Notes: generated by a model not told the origin, from the sequence alone. A DNA stretch of 64,000 bases from Palleronia sp. THAF1 (GCF_009363795.1 NZ_CP045420.1:2399001-2463000), one strand, 5' to 3'; positions 27,553 to 37,225 are shown, numbered from the stretch's first letter. Translations and numbers: made by a program.

Positions 27553-28158
27553 TCATCCGCCCGACCAAACCGCCGCTACGGCACCTTCGGCGGCGGCGAC
27601 GGCCTCTGCGATGCTCATCTCGGTCGTGTCGATCCTTATGGCGTCTTCAGCGGCGCGCATCGGCGCATCGGCGCGGCCCGCGTCGCGTTCGTCGCGGCGC
27701 TTCACATCGGCCAGAACCTCTTCCAGCGTGGTGTCATCGTCGAACTCGGCGTGGCGTCGCGCCGCGCGAACCTCGGCGGAGGCGGTCACGAACAGCTTCA
27801 CCTCTGCTTCGGGGCAGATCACCGTTCCGATGTCGCGTCCGTCCAGAACCGCGCCGTCGCCCAGCCGCGCAAAGCGGCGTTGGAAGGCGACCAGAGCTGC
27901 ACGGACTTCGGGGATTGCGGCGACCTTGCTGGCGGCTTCGGCCACATCGGCAGAGCGGAGGCCATCGGTCTGCAAATCGTCTGGCATCAGGGCTGTTGCC
28001 GCAGCCACCGCGTCTTCACCGTTCAACACCCGCCGCCCGGTCGCGCGATACAAAAGCCCGGTGTCCAGATGACGGAACCCGAACCGCTGCGCGACGGCGC
28101 GGCTGATCGTGCCCTTGCCGGACGCTGCCGGACCGTCGATGGCGACGGTGAAGGCCAT
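27553..28158 (-). CDS. cmk: Cytidylate kinase
   Basis: Cmk phosphorylates CMP and dCMP using ATP. The 201-residue protein opens with [19 protein letters not shown], a Walker A loop, then [12 protein letters not shown]. The central [15 protein letters not shown] and the later [14 protein letters not shown] supply the nucleotide-binding arginines. It overlaps the stop of the GFA-family gene by one base. It is cotranscribed with that gene and probably aroA in the order aroA-GFA-cmk. Confidence 0.96.
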   Translation of the reverse strand: MAFTVAIDGPAASGKGTISRAVAQRFGFRHLDTGLLYRATGRRVLNGEDAVAAATALMPDDLQTDGLRSADVAEAASKVAAIPEVRAALVAFQRRFARLGDGAVLDGRDIGTVICPEAEVKLFVTASAEVRAARRHAEFDDDTTLEEVLADVKRRDERDAGRADAPMRAAEDAIRIDTTEMSIAEAVAAAEGAVAAVWSGG

Positions 28159-28574
28159 CAGGTGTCCGATTGCTCGAAATGGGGCAGCCGGTCGTCCAGC
28201 TCGTAGTAGTCACCCTTGTTGGCGACGTAGATGTGACGGTCCAGTTCCAGCCCCGTGGGTCCGTCCAACGTGCCCGCCATGATCGACAGTTCGTCACCGC
28301 CACCGTCCCAGAACAGGTTCGACCCGCAATCCGGGCAGAAGCCACGCTTCGCTGTATCCGAGGACTGATACCAGCGCACTTCGCCCTCGATCTCGACCTG
28401 CGCCTTGGGGGCGGATGTCGCGGCAACGTAGTGCCCCGACGTGCGCCGACACTGCTGGCAATGGCAGCCAGAGACCGGACGCAACGGGCCGGTGACGCGG
28501 TAAGAGACTTCGGAACACAGGCATCCCCCGGTCGTGGACAGGTGTTCTTTGTCGACGTCGAACATATCGGACAT
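28158..28574 (-). CDS. GFA family zinc protein
   Basis: This 138-residue protein belongs to the GFA family (named after glutathione-dependent formaldehyde-activating enzyme). Cysteine sets are in [21 protein letters not shown] and [13 protein letters not shown], giving the usual two zinc sites. Most members have no proven activity. The start [10 protein letters not shown] has CAAAGGGAAGCCAT upstream on the sense strand. It lies between aroA and cmk, an unusual position for this family, and the stop overlaps the cmk start codon. Confidence 0.88.
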   Translation of the reverse strand: MSDMFDVDKEHLSTTGGCLCSEVSYRVTGPLRPVSGCHCQQCRRTSGHYVAATSAPKAQVEIEGEVRWYQSSDTAKRGFCPDCGSNLFWDGGGDELSIMAGTLDGPTGLELDRHIYVANKGDYYELDDRLPHFEQSDT

Positions 28575-28623
28575 ATGGCTTCCCTTTGGCTTTCGATGAC
28601 ACCTAGAGCGCGTAGGCGCGGCG

Positions 28624-29976
28624 TCAGGCGTTCGGACGGGTGAAGGTGGCGCCAAGATCGCCCATCAGCCGCTCGAAGATCGGGAACGATGTGGCGATGG
28701 GTGTGGCGTCGTCCACCATGACGGGCTTGGCGCTGGCCATGCCGAGGCATAGGAACGCCATGGCGATGCGGTGGTCCAGACGCGCGGCGACGGTCGCCCC
28801 GCCGGGCACACCGCCAGCACCCATGCCGGTAACTTTCCACCAGTCTTCGCCGTCTTCGACCGTCACTCCACACGCGCGCAAACCTTGCGCCATCGCGTCG
28901 ATCCGGTCCGACTCCTTCACGCGCAGTTCCGCCACGCCGGGCATGTCGGTCACGCCTTCGGCGAAGGCCGCGACGACCGACAGGATGGGATACTCGTCGA
29001 TCATCGAGGCGGCGCGTTCGGGGGGCACGCGGATGCCCTTCATATCGGGACTGAACCGCGCACGCAGGTCGGCGGCGGGCTCTCCGCCCTCTTCGCGCTC
29101 GTTCTCATAGGTCAGGTCTGCGCCCATCTCGCGCAGGGTCTCGAACAGGCCCGCGCGGGTGGGGTTGAGGCCGATGTTCGGGACCAGCACGTCAGAACCT
29201 TCGACGATTAGCGCGGCGCACACGGGGAAGGCTGCGGAGGATGGATCGCGCGGCACGGCGATGGTCTGGGGCGTCAGTTCCGGTCGGCCTTGCAGGGTGA
29301 TAACGCGGCCCTCGTCGGTGACGTCCGTACTGATCGTCGCGCCGAAGCCGGACAGCATCCGCTCGGAATGGTCACGGGTGGCTTCGCGTTCCATCACGAC
29401 GGTTTCGCCCGGCGCGTTGAGGCCCGCCAGAAGCACGGCGGATTTCACCTGAGCGGAGGGCACGGGCGTGGCGTAGCGCACCGGAACAGGGTCTGCCGCA
29501 CCGACCAAGGTCAGCGGCAGCCGCCCACCGGACCGGCCCACGGCCTGCGCCCCGAACAGGGCCAACGGATCAGTCACGCGCGCCATGGGGCGACCGTTTA
29601 GAGAGGCGTCGCCGGTGAAGGTCGTCGCGAAGGGGTACGTCGCGACCGCGCCCATGAGCAGGCGCACACCGGTGCCGGAGTTGCCGCAGTCAATCACGCC
29701 GTCGGGTTCCGAAAAGCCACCGACGCCGACACCGTGGACGGACCACGCGCCGCCGCCGTGGCTGACGACATCGGCCCCCAGCGCGGCCATGGCGCGGCCC
29801 GTGTCCAGCACGTCCTGCCCTTCCAGCAAGCCGGTGATCTTCGTCTCACCCACCGCCATCGCGCCAAGGATCAGCGCGCGGTGGCTGATCGACTTGTCGC
29901 CGGGAACATGCGCCTCGCCGCGCAGCGGGTTGCCCTTGCGGGAGGAAAGCGGAACGGGATCGCCGTGGCCGGACAT
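28624..29976 (-). CDS. aroA: 3-phosphoshikimate 1-carboxyvinyltransferase (EPSP synthase), class II-like
   Basis: AroA joins shikimate-3-phosphate and phosphoenolpyruvate in aromatic synthesis. The 450-residue protein has [40 protein letters not shown] and [15 protein letters not shown]; overall it resembles the class II enzymes. The PEP-site loop reads [10 protein letters not shown], so the position that is Ala in the insensitive CP4-type enzyme is Gly here, as in class I enzymes. A GTG three codons upstream is also in frame, but the ATG has GCGAGG at proper distance. It leads the aroA-GFA-cmk group. Confidence 0.96.
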   Translation of the reverse strand: MSGHGDPVPLSSRKGNPLRGEAHVPGDKSISHRALILGAMAVGETKITGLLEGQDVLDTGRAMAALGADVVSHGGGAWSVHGVGVGGFSEPDGVIDCGNSGTGVRLLMGAVATYPFATTFTGDASLNGRPMARVTDPLALFGAQAVGRSGGRLPLTLVGAADPVPVRYATPVPSAQVKSAVLLAGLNAPGETVVMEREATRDHSERMLSGFGATISTDVTDEGRVITLQGRPELTPQTIAVPRDPSSAAFPVCAALIVEGSDVLVPNIGLNPTRAGLFETLREMGADLTYENEREEGGEPAADLRARFSPDMKGIRVPPERAASMIDEYPILSVVAAFAEGVTDMPGVAELRVKESDRIDAMAQGLRACGVTVEDGEDWWKVTGMGAGGVPGGATVAARLDHRIAMAFLCLGMASAKPVMVDDATPIATSFPIFERLMGDLGATFTRPNA

Positions 29977-30040
29977 GGAAGACACCTCGCCTGTGATCGG
30001 GTCGAGGCGGTGCTGGCACGCGGCGCTTTTGCGCGCAAGA

Positions 30041-30112
30041 TCAGATCGCGGCCAGAAGCGGCAGCAGAACGAAGATGAACAGGATGAACGGAGCGAAGGA
30101 ATAGCGTTTCAT
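30041..30112 (-). CDS. Possible 23-aa hydrophobic microprotein
   Basis: In the 270-base gap between trmB and aroA, a minus-strand frame encodes 23 residues beginning MKRYSFAPF and continuing as one hydrophobic stretch rich in Leu, Ile and Phe to the end. This would be a single membrane-spanning peptide. There is no convincing ribosome binding site, so it may be chance. The rest of the gap holds no other feature I can support besides the aroA promoter region. Confidence 0.25.
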   Translation of the reverse strand: MKRYSFAPFILFIFVLLPLLAAI

Positions 30113-30246
30113 GGGACCGGACCGGGCACTGTTGACGATGCCCTGATACGTGAATGTCGCCCGCTTCCGGCATGAAATCTGAGAACAATTCGCCCGATGC
30201 GCGACCTTCCGCCAAACGGCCTGAGGGCGCGCCGATTTTCCGCCGA

Positions 30247-30954
30247 TCAGCGGCGGCGGAAGGTCAGGTAGTGCGGCACGCGGCCTTCGCGCAGAGCCTT
30301 CTGCTCGTAGCGTGTCGACAGCCAATCGCCCCACGGCTTGCGCCAGTCGGCGGGACGTTCGGCCAGCCAGTCGAAGCCCGCGTCCGGCACCTCTTCCAGC
30401 GTCTGGCGCACGTAGTCGGGAATGTCGGTCGCGACGCGAAAGATCGCGCCGGGTTTTAGAACGCGCGCGAGCGGTTGCAGGTGTTCTTGCGTCACGAAGC
30501 GGCGGCGGTGGTGACGGGCCTTGGGCCATGGGTCGGGATACAGCAGGAAGGCGCGGGAGATGGACGCCTCTGGCAACACATCGAACAGGTCGCGCACGTC
30601 GCCGGGATGGATACGGATGTTGTCGGTGCCTGCGTCACGGATCTTGCCCAGCAGCATCGCGACGCCGTTGATGTAGGGTTCGGCCCCGATGATGCCCACG
30701 TCCGGGTTCCCGGCGGCTTGATGCACCAGATGCTCGCCACCGCCGAAGCCGATCTCCAGCCACGTGTCGCGCCCTTGGAACAGGGTGTCCAAGTCCAGCG
30801 GAGTGCGGTCCGGGTTCTCGTCCCACTCTACCGGACCGGGCGACAGGGCGTCGAGGTCCTGCTCAAGGTAACGCTCGTGGCTGGCCTTCAGGTTGTGACC
30901 CTTGCGGCGACCGTAAAAATTGCGCCACGGCGCAGAGGGGGGCTTTTCCGACAT
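30247..30954 (-). CDS. trmB: tRNA (guanine-N7-)-methyltransferase
   Basis: TrmB makes 7-methylguanosine at position 46 of many tRNAs using S-adenosylmethionine. The 235-residue protein has the SAM-binding LEIGFGGGEHLVHQA, the family motif LLYPDPWPKARHHRRR, which marks the tRNA-binding and active region, and GAIFRVATDIPDYV. Early residues FYGRRKGHNLK are also typical. In Rhodobacterales trmB commonly lies near metK; here peroxiredoxin and GNAT genes lie between. Confidence 0.96.
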   Translation of the reverse strand: MSEKPPSAPWRNFYGRRKGHNLKASHERYLEQDLDALSPGPVEWDENPDRTPLDLDTLFQGRDTWLEIGFGGGEHLVHQAAGNPDVGIIGAEPYINGVAMLLGKIRDAGTDNIRIHPGDVRDLFDVLPEASISRAFLLYPDPWPKARHHRRRFVTQEHLQPLARVLKPGAIFRVATDIPDYVRQTLEEVPDAGFDWLAERPADWRKPWGDWLSTRYEQKALREGRVPHYLTFRRR

Positions 30955-31006
30955 GGGCCGCGCAATAAGTCAGGTGGGAACGGGGTGCAACGCAGGAGCG
31001 CGTTTG

Positions 31007-31552
31007 ATGAGTGATGTGAATTGGGCCGAACTGCCCCAGCCGGAAGACGACGGCGCGGCGGATCACGTGAAGGGGCTTGTTCTGCCGGACTGGCCGCTGC
31101 CGTCGACCGACGGAGCCGATATTTCCATGGGCGTGCAGACGGGCCGGATCGTGGTGTTTTGCTACCCGATGACGGGTCGTCCCGACCATGACCTGCCGGA
31201 CGGCTGGAACGAGATCCCCGGCGCGCGCGGTTGCTCGCCGCAAGCCTGTTCGTACCGCGATCTGTCGGAAGACCTGAAAGCCGCCGGGGTGGATCGGATC
31301 TTCGGGCTGTCGACGCAGCACACCGACTGGCAGGCCGAGGCGAAAGAGCGGTTGGGACTGCCCTACCCGCTGCTGTCCGACCACGGGGCAGAGATGGCAG
31401 AGGAACTGGACCTGCCGCGGTTCGAGGTGGACGGGACGGTTCTTTTGAAGCGAATGACGATGATCGTCGATGGCGGCACGGTGACCGCGGTACACTACCC
31501 TGTGTTCCCGCCGGATCAGGATGCCCAGTGGGTGCTGGACCAGCTGCGTTGA
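31007..31552 (+). CDS. Peroxiredoxin, BCP/PrxQ-like
   Basis: This 181-residue thioredoxin-fold protein reduces peroxides using paired cysteines. The active region reads PGARGCSPQACSYRDL, with the presumed peroxidatic and resolving cysteines separated by four residues as in BCP/PrxQ enzymes. Ahead of it is VVFCYPMTGRP and after it VDRIFGLSTQ, the second strand. A further conserved segment is LPYPLLSDHGAEMA. The start MSDVNWAELPQP follows CAGGAGCGCG. It is divergent from trmB and lacks a signal peptide, so it acts in the cytoplasm. Confidence 0.9.
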   Translation: MSDVNWAELPQPEDDGAADHVKGLVLPDWPLPSTDGADISMGVQTGRIVVFCYPMTGRPDHDLPDGWNEIPGARGCSPQACSYRDLSEDLKAAGVDRIFGLSTQHTDWQAEAKERLGLPYPLLSDHGAEMAEELDLPRFEVDGTVLLKRMTMIVDGGTVTAVHYPVFPPDQDAQWVLDQLR

Positions 31553-31579
31553 AGCCTACGTCTCGCGGTTTGCTGGGTG

Positions 31580-31605
31580 CGGCAGGTATTTGAAGAACGG
31601 TGAAC
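31580..31605 (+). repeat. Intergenic repeat, degenerate copy D
   Basis: GGCAGGTATTTGAAGAACGGTGAACTGG matches the core of the dispersed repeat with a few changes (GAACGGTGAA for GAACGATGAA). It lies after the peroxiredoxin stop, before the convergent GNAT gene. No strong GC hairpin is visible in this copy. Confidence 0.65.
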
Positions 31606-31621
31606 TGGAGGGCGGCGCGCG

Positions 31622-32086
31622 TCAGGGGAGAAACTGCTTTTCCATGTCGACGCGGTGGAAACGGTCGGTCTGGTGGCGGCCCGTTTCGATGAAGCCGGCC
31701 TTGCGGTAGATCGCGATGTTTCGGGTCATGGCGACGTTGGTGTAAAGGCGCAGGGTCTTGTGCCCTTTGTCACGCGCGGTGCGTTCGGCGTGAGCAAGGA
31801 TCGCCCGACCAAGCCCCTTGCCCTGAGCATTCGGCGCGATGGCGATGTTGTCGATCATCAGGGCGGGCGGCTGGTCGATCAGGATCGCAATACCAAGGAT
31901 TGCGCCACCATCGTCCAGCACGAAAGCCTCGCCTGCGGCGATGCGGGACGCGTAGTCCTCTGACATCGGTGCGGGAGGCCTGCCGATCAACGGGATGTAG
32001 GGGGCATAGGCCGCGTCCACGATTGCCTTGATCGCAGACAGATCGGCGGGGGTGGCCGGGCGCAGCATTGCTGCCGCGCCCGACAA
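31622..32086 (-). CDS. GNAT family N-acetyltransferase
   Basis: This 154-residue protein has the GNAT fold. Motif A, which binds acetyl-CoA, is IAIAPNAQGKGLGRAILAHA (Q/RxxGxG pattern), and the C-terminal half has AIYRKAGFIETGR, the usual final strand and helix. The substrate is unknown. Start may be at MSGAAAMLRP or the internal MLRPATPADL. It follows metK by only three bases in the same direction and is likely cotranscribed with it, hence also under the SAM/SAH riboswitch. Confidence 0.88.
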   Translation of the reverse strand: MSGAAAMLRPATPADLSAIKAIVDAAYAPYIPLIGRPPAPMSEDYASRIAAGEAFVLDDGGAILGIAILIDQPPALMIDNIAIAPNAQGKGLGRAILAHAERTARDKGHKTLRLYTNVAMTRNIAIYRKAGFIETGRHQTDRFHRVDMEKQFLP

Positions 32087-32089
32087 GGA

Positions 32090-33271
32090 TCAGACCGCTT
32101 TCTTCAGCGCGTCGGCGATGTCCGTCTTCTCCCATGAGAAGCCGCCGTCCGCCTCGGGCGCGCGACCGAAGTGGCCGTAAGCGGCGGTGCGTTGGTAGAT
32201 CGGCTTGTTCAGGCCCAGATGCGTGCGGATGCCGCGCGGCGTGAGGTCCATGGTGGCAGCAACGGCGCGCTCGATCTCTTCCTCGTGGACCTCGCCCGTA
32301 CCGTAGGTGTCGGCGTAGATCGACAGGGGCTTCGAGACGCCGATGGCGTAGCTCAGCTGAATGCAGCAGCGCTTAGCCAGACCGGCGGCGACCACGTTCT
32401 TCGCCAAGTAGCGGGCGGCGTAGGCGGCGGAGCGGTCCACCTTGGTGGGATCCTTGCCGGAGAATGCGCCGCCTCCGTGGGGGGCCGCGCCGCCATAGGT
32501 ATCCACGATGATCTTGCGGCCTGTCAGACCTGCGTCGCCGTCCGGCCCGCCGATCACGAAGACGCCGGTGGGGTTCACCCACCATTCGGTGGCGTCGGTC
32601 AGCCAGCCGTCGGGCAGGACTTCGCGGATGTAGGGCTCGACGATGGCGCGGATGTCATCGCTGGTCTGGGACTCGTCGCGGTGTTGGGTGGACAGCACGA
32701 TAGAGGTCACCTCGACCGGCTTGCCGTCCTCGTAGCGCAGGCTGATCTGGGACTTGGCGTCGGGGCCAAGCGTCGGTTCCGTGCCGTCTTTGCGGACCTC
32801 TGCCAAACGCCGCAGGATCTGGTGGGCGTAGTGGATCGGCGCGGGCATGAGTTCGGGCGTATCTTCGACCGCGTAGCCGAACATGATGCCTTGATCGCCA
32901 GCACCTTCGTCCTTGTCGCCGTCTTCATCAACGCCCTGCGCGATGTGCGCGGACTGCGGGTGCAGCAGATTGTCGACCTGGCAGGTGTTCCAGTGGAACT
33001 TGTCCTGCTCGTAACCGATGTCCTTAATGCAATCGCGGGCGATCTGTTCGACCTTGCCCAGGTATTCGTCCAGCTTGCTTTTGTCGGTCAGGCCGACTTC
33101 GCCGCCGATGACGACGCGGTTGGTCGTGGCGAAGGTTTCGCAAGCGACGCGGGCTTCGGGCTGCTCGCCCAGGAACGCGTCAAGAACGGCGTCCGAGATA
33201 CGGTCGCAGACCTTATCGGGGTGGCCCTCGGACACTGATTCCGAGGTGAAAATGTAGTTTTGACGCGGCAT
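32090..33271 (-). CDS. metK: S-adenosylmethionine synthetase
   Basis: MetK makes S-adenosylmethionine from methionine and ATP. The 393-residue protein has the opening [16 protein letters not shown], the ATP motif [12 protein letters not shown], and the phosphate loop [19 protein letters not shown]. Compared with E. coli MetK it fits throughout. ATG of [10 protein letters not shown] is 9 bases from the GGAG that is part of the upstream SAM/SAH riboswitch, so product binding to the RNA would hide this ribosome binding site. Confidence 0.98.
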   Translation of the reverse strand: MPRQNYIFTSESVSEGHPDKVCDRISDAVLDAFLGEQPEARVACETFATTNRVVIGGEVGLTDKSKLDEYLGKVEQIARDCIKDIGYEQDKFHWNTCQVDNLLHPQSAHIAQGVDEDGDKDEGAGDQGIMFGYAVEDTPELMPAPIHYAHQILRRLAEVRKDGTEPTLGPDAKSQISLRYEDGKPVEVTSIVLSTQHRDESQTSDDIRAIVEPYIREVLPDGWLTDATEWWVNPTGVFVIGGPDGDAGLTGRKIIVDTYGGAAPHGGGAFSGKDPTKVDRSAAYAARYLAKNVVAAGLAKRCCIQLSYAIGVSKPLSIYADTYGTGEVHEEEIERAVAATMDLTPRGIRTHLGLNKPIYQRTAAYGHFGRAPEADGGFSWEKTDIADALKKAV

Positions 33272-33278
33272 GGGGACG

Positions 33279-33327
33279 TGCTCCGTTGAATCCAAATCGG
33301 CGCGCACGCCAGGAAGCCGTTGTGCGC
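33279..33327 (-). promoter_or_regulatory. SAM/SAH riboswitch upstream of metK
   Basis: The minus strand carries CACAACGGCTTCCTGGCGTG, which I recall as identical to the conserved core of the SAM/SAH riboswitch (H-type pseudoknot, Rfam SAM-SAH class). Flanking GCGCACA and TGCGC form the first stem, and after a short linker GGAGCA supplies the pseudoknot strand that contains the metK ribosome binding site. This class is known upstream of metK in Rhodobacterales and represses translation when bound to SAM or SAH. Location, order and spacing all agree. Confidence 0.94.
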
Positions 33328-33330
33328 TTG

Positions 33331-33357
33331 ACGCCGCGACGTAGCGGGGTGCGGCGT
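33331..33357 (-). terminator. Hairpin after lnt, possible terminator
   Basis: ACGCCGC and GCGGCGT pair perfectly on the minus strand with a 13-base loop directly after the lnt stop and before the metK riboswitch. No T-run follows, so it may be a weak or factor-dependent terminator or a transcript-end stabiliser. Confidence 0.4.
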
Positions 33358-33362
33358 TCCGA

Positions 33363-34829
33363 TCAAGGCGTTTCGCGCGAACGGGTCCAACCGAGCAAAA
33401 GACACAGCAAGATTGCCACGAACGCGGGCCAATCACCAAACCGCGCGTAGATCGTTGCCGGGGCGGCCGAGGGAAGCGGCACGTCAAGATGGCCCGCCAA
33501 GCCCAGCGGCAGCGATTGCAGAACCCGCCCCCGCGCGTCGATCACTGCCGAGATACCAGTGTTTGCCGACCGTATCATCGGCAGACCTTGTTCGATCGCG
33601 CGCATCCGGGCCTGCGCAAGGTGCTGTTGCGGGCCGGCAAAGGTGCCAAACCACGCGTCGTTGGTGATCTGAAGCAACCAATCGGGCCGCGCGGTCGCGC
33701 CGACCTCTTCTGGGAAAATCGCCTCATAGCAGATCAGCGGCAGTGCGCGGCCCAGCGGACCAAGGTCGATCAGGCGCGGGCCGGGTCCGGGGGAGTAGCC
33801 GAAGCTGGATTGCGCCAGCCCCCGGATGCCGAAGCGGGCGAAGAAATCGCCCATCGGGAAAAACTCGCCGAACGGGACGAGGTGATGCTTGTCGTAAACC
33901 TCGGCAATGGTGCCGCCCGCGCCCACGACGATCATTGTGTTGAAATAGCGGTCGCCTTCGGCGCGCTGGGTGCCGACCGCGATGGGGATGCCGCGTGCGG
34001 CGTTGGCGAGGCGCTGCAGGACGGGATGGCCCGGCTCGATCAGGTAAGGAACGGAGGTTTCGGGCCAAACGATCAGGTCAGGTGTGCCGGGGGCGGCGGT
34101 GATGCCCAGCGCGCGGTCGAAATGTGCGGCCCCGATCTCGGCGGCCCACTTCTCGTTCTGCGGCACGTTCGGTTGGACGATGCGGATGGTGGGCGCGCCG
34201 TCGGGGATCGCAGGGGCAGGCCCCCGCAGACTGCCCGCGCCGATGGGAAGAAGCCACAGGACCAGAAGCGCCGGGATCGCGGGCCAGCGCGGGCCGATGG
34301 CGGCAAGCGCAGCCCCCAGCAGAAGCGTCAGAAGCGACAGGCCGAACGGCCCGGTGACGGACGCGATCTGAGCGGCAGGCGTGTCGGCCCAGATGTAGGC
34401 GGGCAAGGCCCAGGGGAAGCCGGTCAGGATCAGTGAGCGTGTCGCCTCGACCGCCGCCAGCGCGCCCGCGAAGGCCACTGCGCCGCGCCAGCCGGGGCGG
34501 GCAAAGCGGCGTGCGACCCAGAAGGCGAGCGCCCAGAACAGCGCGAAGCCGGTTGCGGTAAAGAACAAGCCGAAGGGGGCCATCCAACCGTAGGTGTCGG
34601 CGTCCACAAGGAACGGTTCGACGATCCAGTGCAACGCGGCGGCGAAATAGGCGGTGCCCGCGATGAAGCCGATCCAGCCCGCACGGCGCGGCGTGGCAGA
34701 GCCGAGGCACAGCCAGCCTGCGAGTCCGAACCCCGCCAGCGCCAACGGCACCAGTGACAAGGGCACCTGACCCGACGCCGCCGCCAATCCGGCCAGCACC
34801 GCCAACAGGCGGCGGCGTGTTTCAGTCAT
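33363..34829 (-). CDS. lnt: Apolipoprotein N-acyltransferase
   Basis: Lnt adds the third acyl chain to the N-terminal cysteine of lipoproteins in the inner membrane. The 488-residue protein has several N-terminal membrane segments (about 1-205) and then a nitrilase-like periplasmic domain. Catalytic-triad regions are visible as [12 protein letters not shown] (Glu), [13 protein letters not shown] (Lys) and [12 protein letters not shown] (Cys). It overlaps corC by four bases (ATGA), fitting the common corC-lnt pairing. Confidence 0.95.
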   Translation of the reverse strand: MTETRRRLLAVLAGLAAASGQVPLSLVPLALAGFGLAGWLCLGSATPRRAGWIGFIAGTAYFAAALHWIVEPFLVDADTYGWMAPFGLFFTATGFALFWALAFWVARRFARPGWRGAVAFAGALAAVEATRSLILTGFPWALPAYIWADTPAAQIASVTGPFGLSLLTLLLGAALAAIGPRWPAIPALLVLWLLPIGAGSLRGPAPAIPDGAPTIRIVQPNVPQNEKWAAEIGAAHFDRALGITAAPGTPDLIVWPETSVPYLIEPGHPVLQRLANAARGIPIAVGTQRAEGDRYFNTMIVVGAGGTIAEVYDKHHLVPFGEFFPMGDFFARFGIRGLAQSSFGYSPGPGPRLIDLGPLGRALPLICYEAIFPEEVGATARPDWLLQITNDAWFGTFAGPQQHLAQARMRAIEQGLPMIRSANTGISAVIDARGRVLQSLPLGLAGHLDVPLPSAAPATIYARFGDWPAFVAILLCLLLGWTRSRETP

Positions 34830-35692
34830 GCTTGGTCGTGTCCGGGCAGACGCACCCGCAACCGCTTGAGGCGTCGGGGGTCGGCATCCACAACCTCGAA
34901 CTCGGCGCCGGAGGGGTGTGGGATGACCTCTCCGCGGGCGGGCACGCGACCGGTGTGGACGACGATCAGACCGCCCAGCGTGTCGATCTCTTCCTCTTCC
35001 TCGGGGTCGCTCAGTCCCATCTCGACGGCTTCTTCAAAAGCGTTGAGCGGCGTGCGGGCCTGCGCGATCCAGATGCCGGGCTTTTCCTCGGAGAAGAGCT
35101 TATCCTCGTCCTCGTCATGCTCATCCTCGATCTGGCCGATGACCTGTTCTATCAGGTCCTCGATGGTGACCAGACCGTCCACGCCGCCGTATTCGTCGAT
35201 CACCAGCGCCATATGCGTGCGTTCCGACTGCATGCGTTGCAGCAGAACGCCGATGGGCATGGAGGGCGGCGCGTAGATCAACGGGCGCATCATCGCGGTC
35301 AGGTCGAAGTCCTGCTCGTTGCCGAACCCGTGTTTCAGCGTGAAATCCTTGAGGTGAACCATGCCCTTGGGGTGGTCGAGCGTGCCGTCGTAGACGGGGA
35401 TGCGCGTGACGCCGGTGTCGCGGAAGGTCTCGACCAGATCGTCGATGGAGATGTCCAAGGGCACCGCCGTAATTTCGACCGAGGGGATCGCCACGTCTTC
35501 GACGCGCATGCGCGATAGGTTCAGAAGGCCGGGTGGCGTGCGCTGAAAGCTCTGCTCCTCGGTCGCGTCGTCTGCCTCCTCGCCGTTCGAGAATGCCTCG
35601 AAGATGCGTCCGAAAAATCCGCGTTCGGGACTGTCGCCCTCGTCTTCGCCGGTGCCGTTCTCGGGCCCCGATCCGCCGTCCTGATGAGACAT
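34826..35692 (-). CDS. corC: CorC/HlyC-type CBS-domain protein
   Basis: This 288-residue cytoplasmic protein has an acidic N-terminal tail, a pair of CBS domains (about residues 65-190; VEDVAIPSVEITAVP starts the first, LQRMQSERTHMALVIDEYGG is in the second) and a C-terminal CorC_HlyC domain (about 205-285) with PARGEVIPHPSGAEFEVVDADPRR. No membrane domain is present, as in the short CorC/YbeX type. It is linked to magnesium/cobalt efflux and ribosome-related functions in enterobacteria. Position after ybeY and before lnt matches the ybeZ-ybeY-ybeX-lnt operon. Confidence 0.92.
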   Translation of the reverse strand: MSHQDGGSGPENGTGEDEGDSPERGFFGRIFEAFSNGEEADDATEEQSFQRTPPGLLNLSRMRVEDVAIPSVEITAVPLDISIDDLVETFRDTGVTRIPVYDGTLDHPKGMVHLKDFTLKHGFGNEQDFDLTAMMRPLIYAPPSMPIGVLLQRMQSERTHMALVIDEYGGVDGLVTIEDLIEQVIGQIEDEHDEDEDKLFSEEKPGIWIAQARTPLNAFEEAVEMGLSDPEEEEEIDTLGGLIVVHTGRVPARGEVIPHPSGAEFEVVDADPRRLKRLRVRLPGHDQA

Positions 35693-35726
35693 GTTGCCTT
35701 TCCGTCTGTCCGGGCGCGATTCGGCC

Positions 35727-36209
35727 CTAGCGGTTATATGGGTCGGGAAGGCCCAGTTTGCCAAGGATTTCGACCTCCAGCCCTTCCATCAGCGCGGCAT
35801 CGCCGTCGCGTTCGTGGTCAAAGCCCAGCAAATGCAGCGTGGCGTGGACGATCAGGTGGGTGGTGTGGTCGGCCATCGAGATGCCCGCCGCGTCAGCCTC
35901 GGACGCTGTGACACCGTAGGCGATGGCGATATCGCCCAATTCCAGATCGTCGGGTGTGTCGGGGATGCCGCCGTCCTTTTCGGCGCCGCGTTCCTCCGAC
36001 GGCCACGACAGGACGTTCGTGGGGCGTGGCTTGCCCCGAAAATCGGCGTTGAGCGTGGCGATGCGGGCGTCGTTGCAGGCAAGGATCGCCACTTCGGCGT
36101 CGGCGACGCCCCTATATGCAAGCGTCGCGTTGACCGCGCGAACGCACAGGGCTTCCAGATCGAGCACATTCCACGCCGCGTCTTCGATCAGAACGTCGAT
36201 TTCGGACAC
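35727..36209 (-). CDS. ybeY: Endoribonuclease/rRNA maturation factor YbeY
   Basis: YbeY is a zinc-dependent RNase needed for 16S rRNA 3' maturation and ribosome quality control. The 160-residue protein has the signature HLIVHATLHLLGFDH (HxxxHxxxHxxGxDH), which binds the zinc ion, and earlier NADFRGKPRPTNVLSWP. It lies 5 bases downstream of phoH, which matches the conserved ybeZ-ybeY pair. Confidence 0.96.
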   Translation of the reverse strand: MSEIDVLIEDAAWNVLDLEALCVRAVNATLAYRGVADAEVAILACNDARIATLNADFRGKPRPTNVLSWPSEERGAEKDGGIPDTPDDLELGDIAIAYGVTASEADAAGISMADHTTHLIVHATLHLLGFDHERDGDAALMEGLEVEILGKLGLPDPYNR

Positions 36210-36214
36210 GGGCG

Positions 36215-37225
36215 CTACGCCTCGTCCTTCTCGTAAGCCTCGATAATTGCGGCGACCAGCGGGTGACGCACCACGTCCTTCGAGGTGAAGTAGTTGAACG
36301 CGATCTTGGGGATGTTGCCCAGCAGCCGCTCCGCGTCGGCAAGGCCAGAGACCTGCCCGCGCGGAAGGTCCACCTGCGTGCGGTCGCCGGTGATGACCAT
36401 GCGGGACCCTTCGCCCAGACGGGTCAGGAACATCTTCATCTGCATGGACGTGGCGTTCTGCGCCTCGTCCAGCACAACGAAGGCATTGGACAGGGTGCGT
36501 CCACGCATGAACGCAAGCGGCGCGATTTCGATCTTCTTTTCTTCGCGCAGCTTGCCGACCATCTTGGCGGGCAGAAAGTCGTTCAGCGCATCATACAGCG
36601 GCTGCATGTAGGGATCGACCTTCTCTTCCTGCGTGCCGGGCAGGAAGCCGAGGCGCTCGCCCGCTTCCACAGCCGGGCGGCACAGGATGATCTTGTCGAC
36701 GTTGCCTTCGATGAACATGTTCACGCCCACCGCGACGGCAAGATAGGTCTTGCCGGTGCCTGCGGGGCCGATGCCGAAGGCCAGTTCGTTCGCGAACAGC
36801 GAGGCGACATAGGCCTTCTGCGCGTCGGTCCGGGGCTCCACCAACTTTTTCTTGGTGCGGATCTCTGTGCGGGGGCCCTTGAACATCTCTATCTGGTCGC
36901 CGTCGCCGATTTCCGGCGAGTGGCCCATGCGGATTTCGGCGTCGATGTCGGCGGGGCCGACCGTGCGACCCGCTTCAAGCCGTTCATACAGCGCGTTCAG
37001 CACATTCGCCGCGCGGCTTTGGCCTTCCGTGTCGCCGATCAGGATCAGGTGGTTGCCCCGGCGCAGGATCTGCACGCCCAGATGGCTTTCGATCTGCACC
37101 AGATGCGCGTCGCCGACACCGCACAGGTCGATCAGCAACCGGTTGTCGGCGAAATCCAGATGCGTCTCGGACGCGGGCGGCTCGGTCGTTGTCAGGGGCG
37201 GGACCGGGCTTTGGGTCTGGGACAA
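36215..37225 (-). CDS. ybeZ: PhoH-like ATPase (YbeZ)
   Basis: This 336-residue protein is the PhoH/YbeZ NTPase that works with YbeY in RNA metabolism. It has a Walker A GPAGTGKTYLAVAVG, Walker B-type FVVLDEAQNA and the PhoH motif RMVITGDRTQVDLPRGQ. The N-terminal region (about 25-110) resembles a KH-like domain (NHLILIGDTEGQSRAANVL). It heads the phoH-ybeY-corC-lnt group. In many relatives miaB is directly upstream; here about 1.6 kb of envelope genes separate them. Confidence 0.95.
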   Translation of the reverse strand: MSQTQSPVPPLTTTEPPASETHLDFADNRLLIDLCGVGDAHLVQIESHLGVQILRRGNHLILIGDTEGQSRAANVLNALYERLEAGRTVGPADIDAEIRMGHSPEIGDGDQIEMFKGPRTEIRTKKKLVEPRTDAQKAYVASLFANELAFGIGPAGTGKTYLAVAVGVNMFIEGNVDKIILCRPAVEAGERLGFLPGTQEEKVDPYMQPLYDALNDFLPAKMVGKLREEKKIEIAPLAFMRGRTLSNAFVVLDEAQNATSMQMKMFLTRLGEGSRMVITGDRTQVDLPRGQVSGLADAERLLGNIPKIAFNYFTSKDVVRHPLVAAIIEAYEKDEA

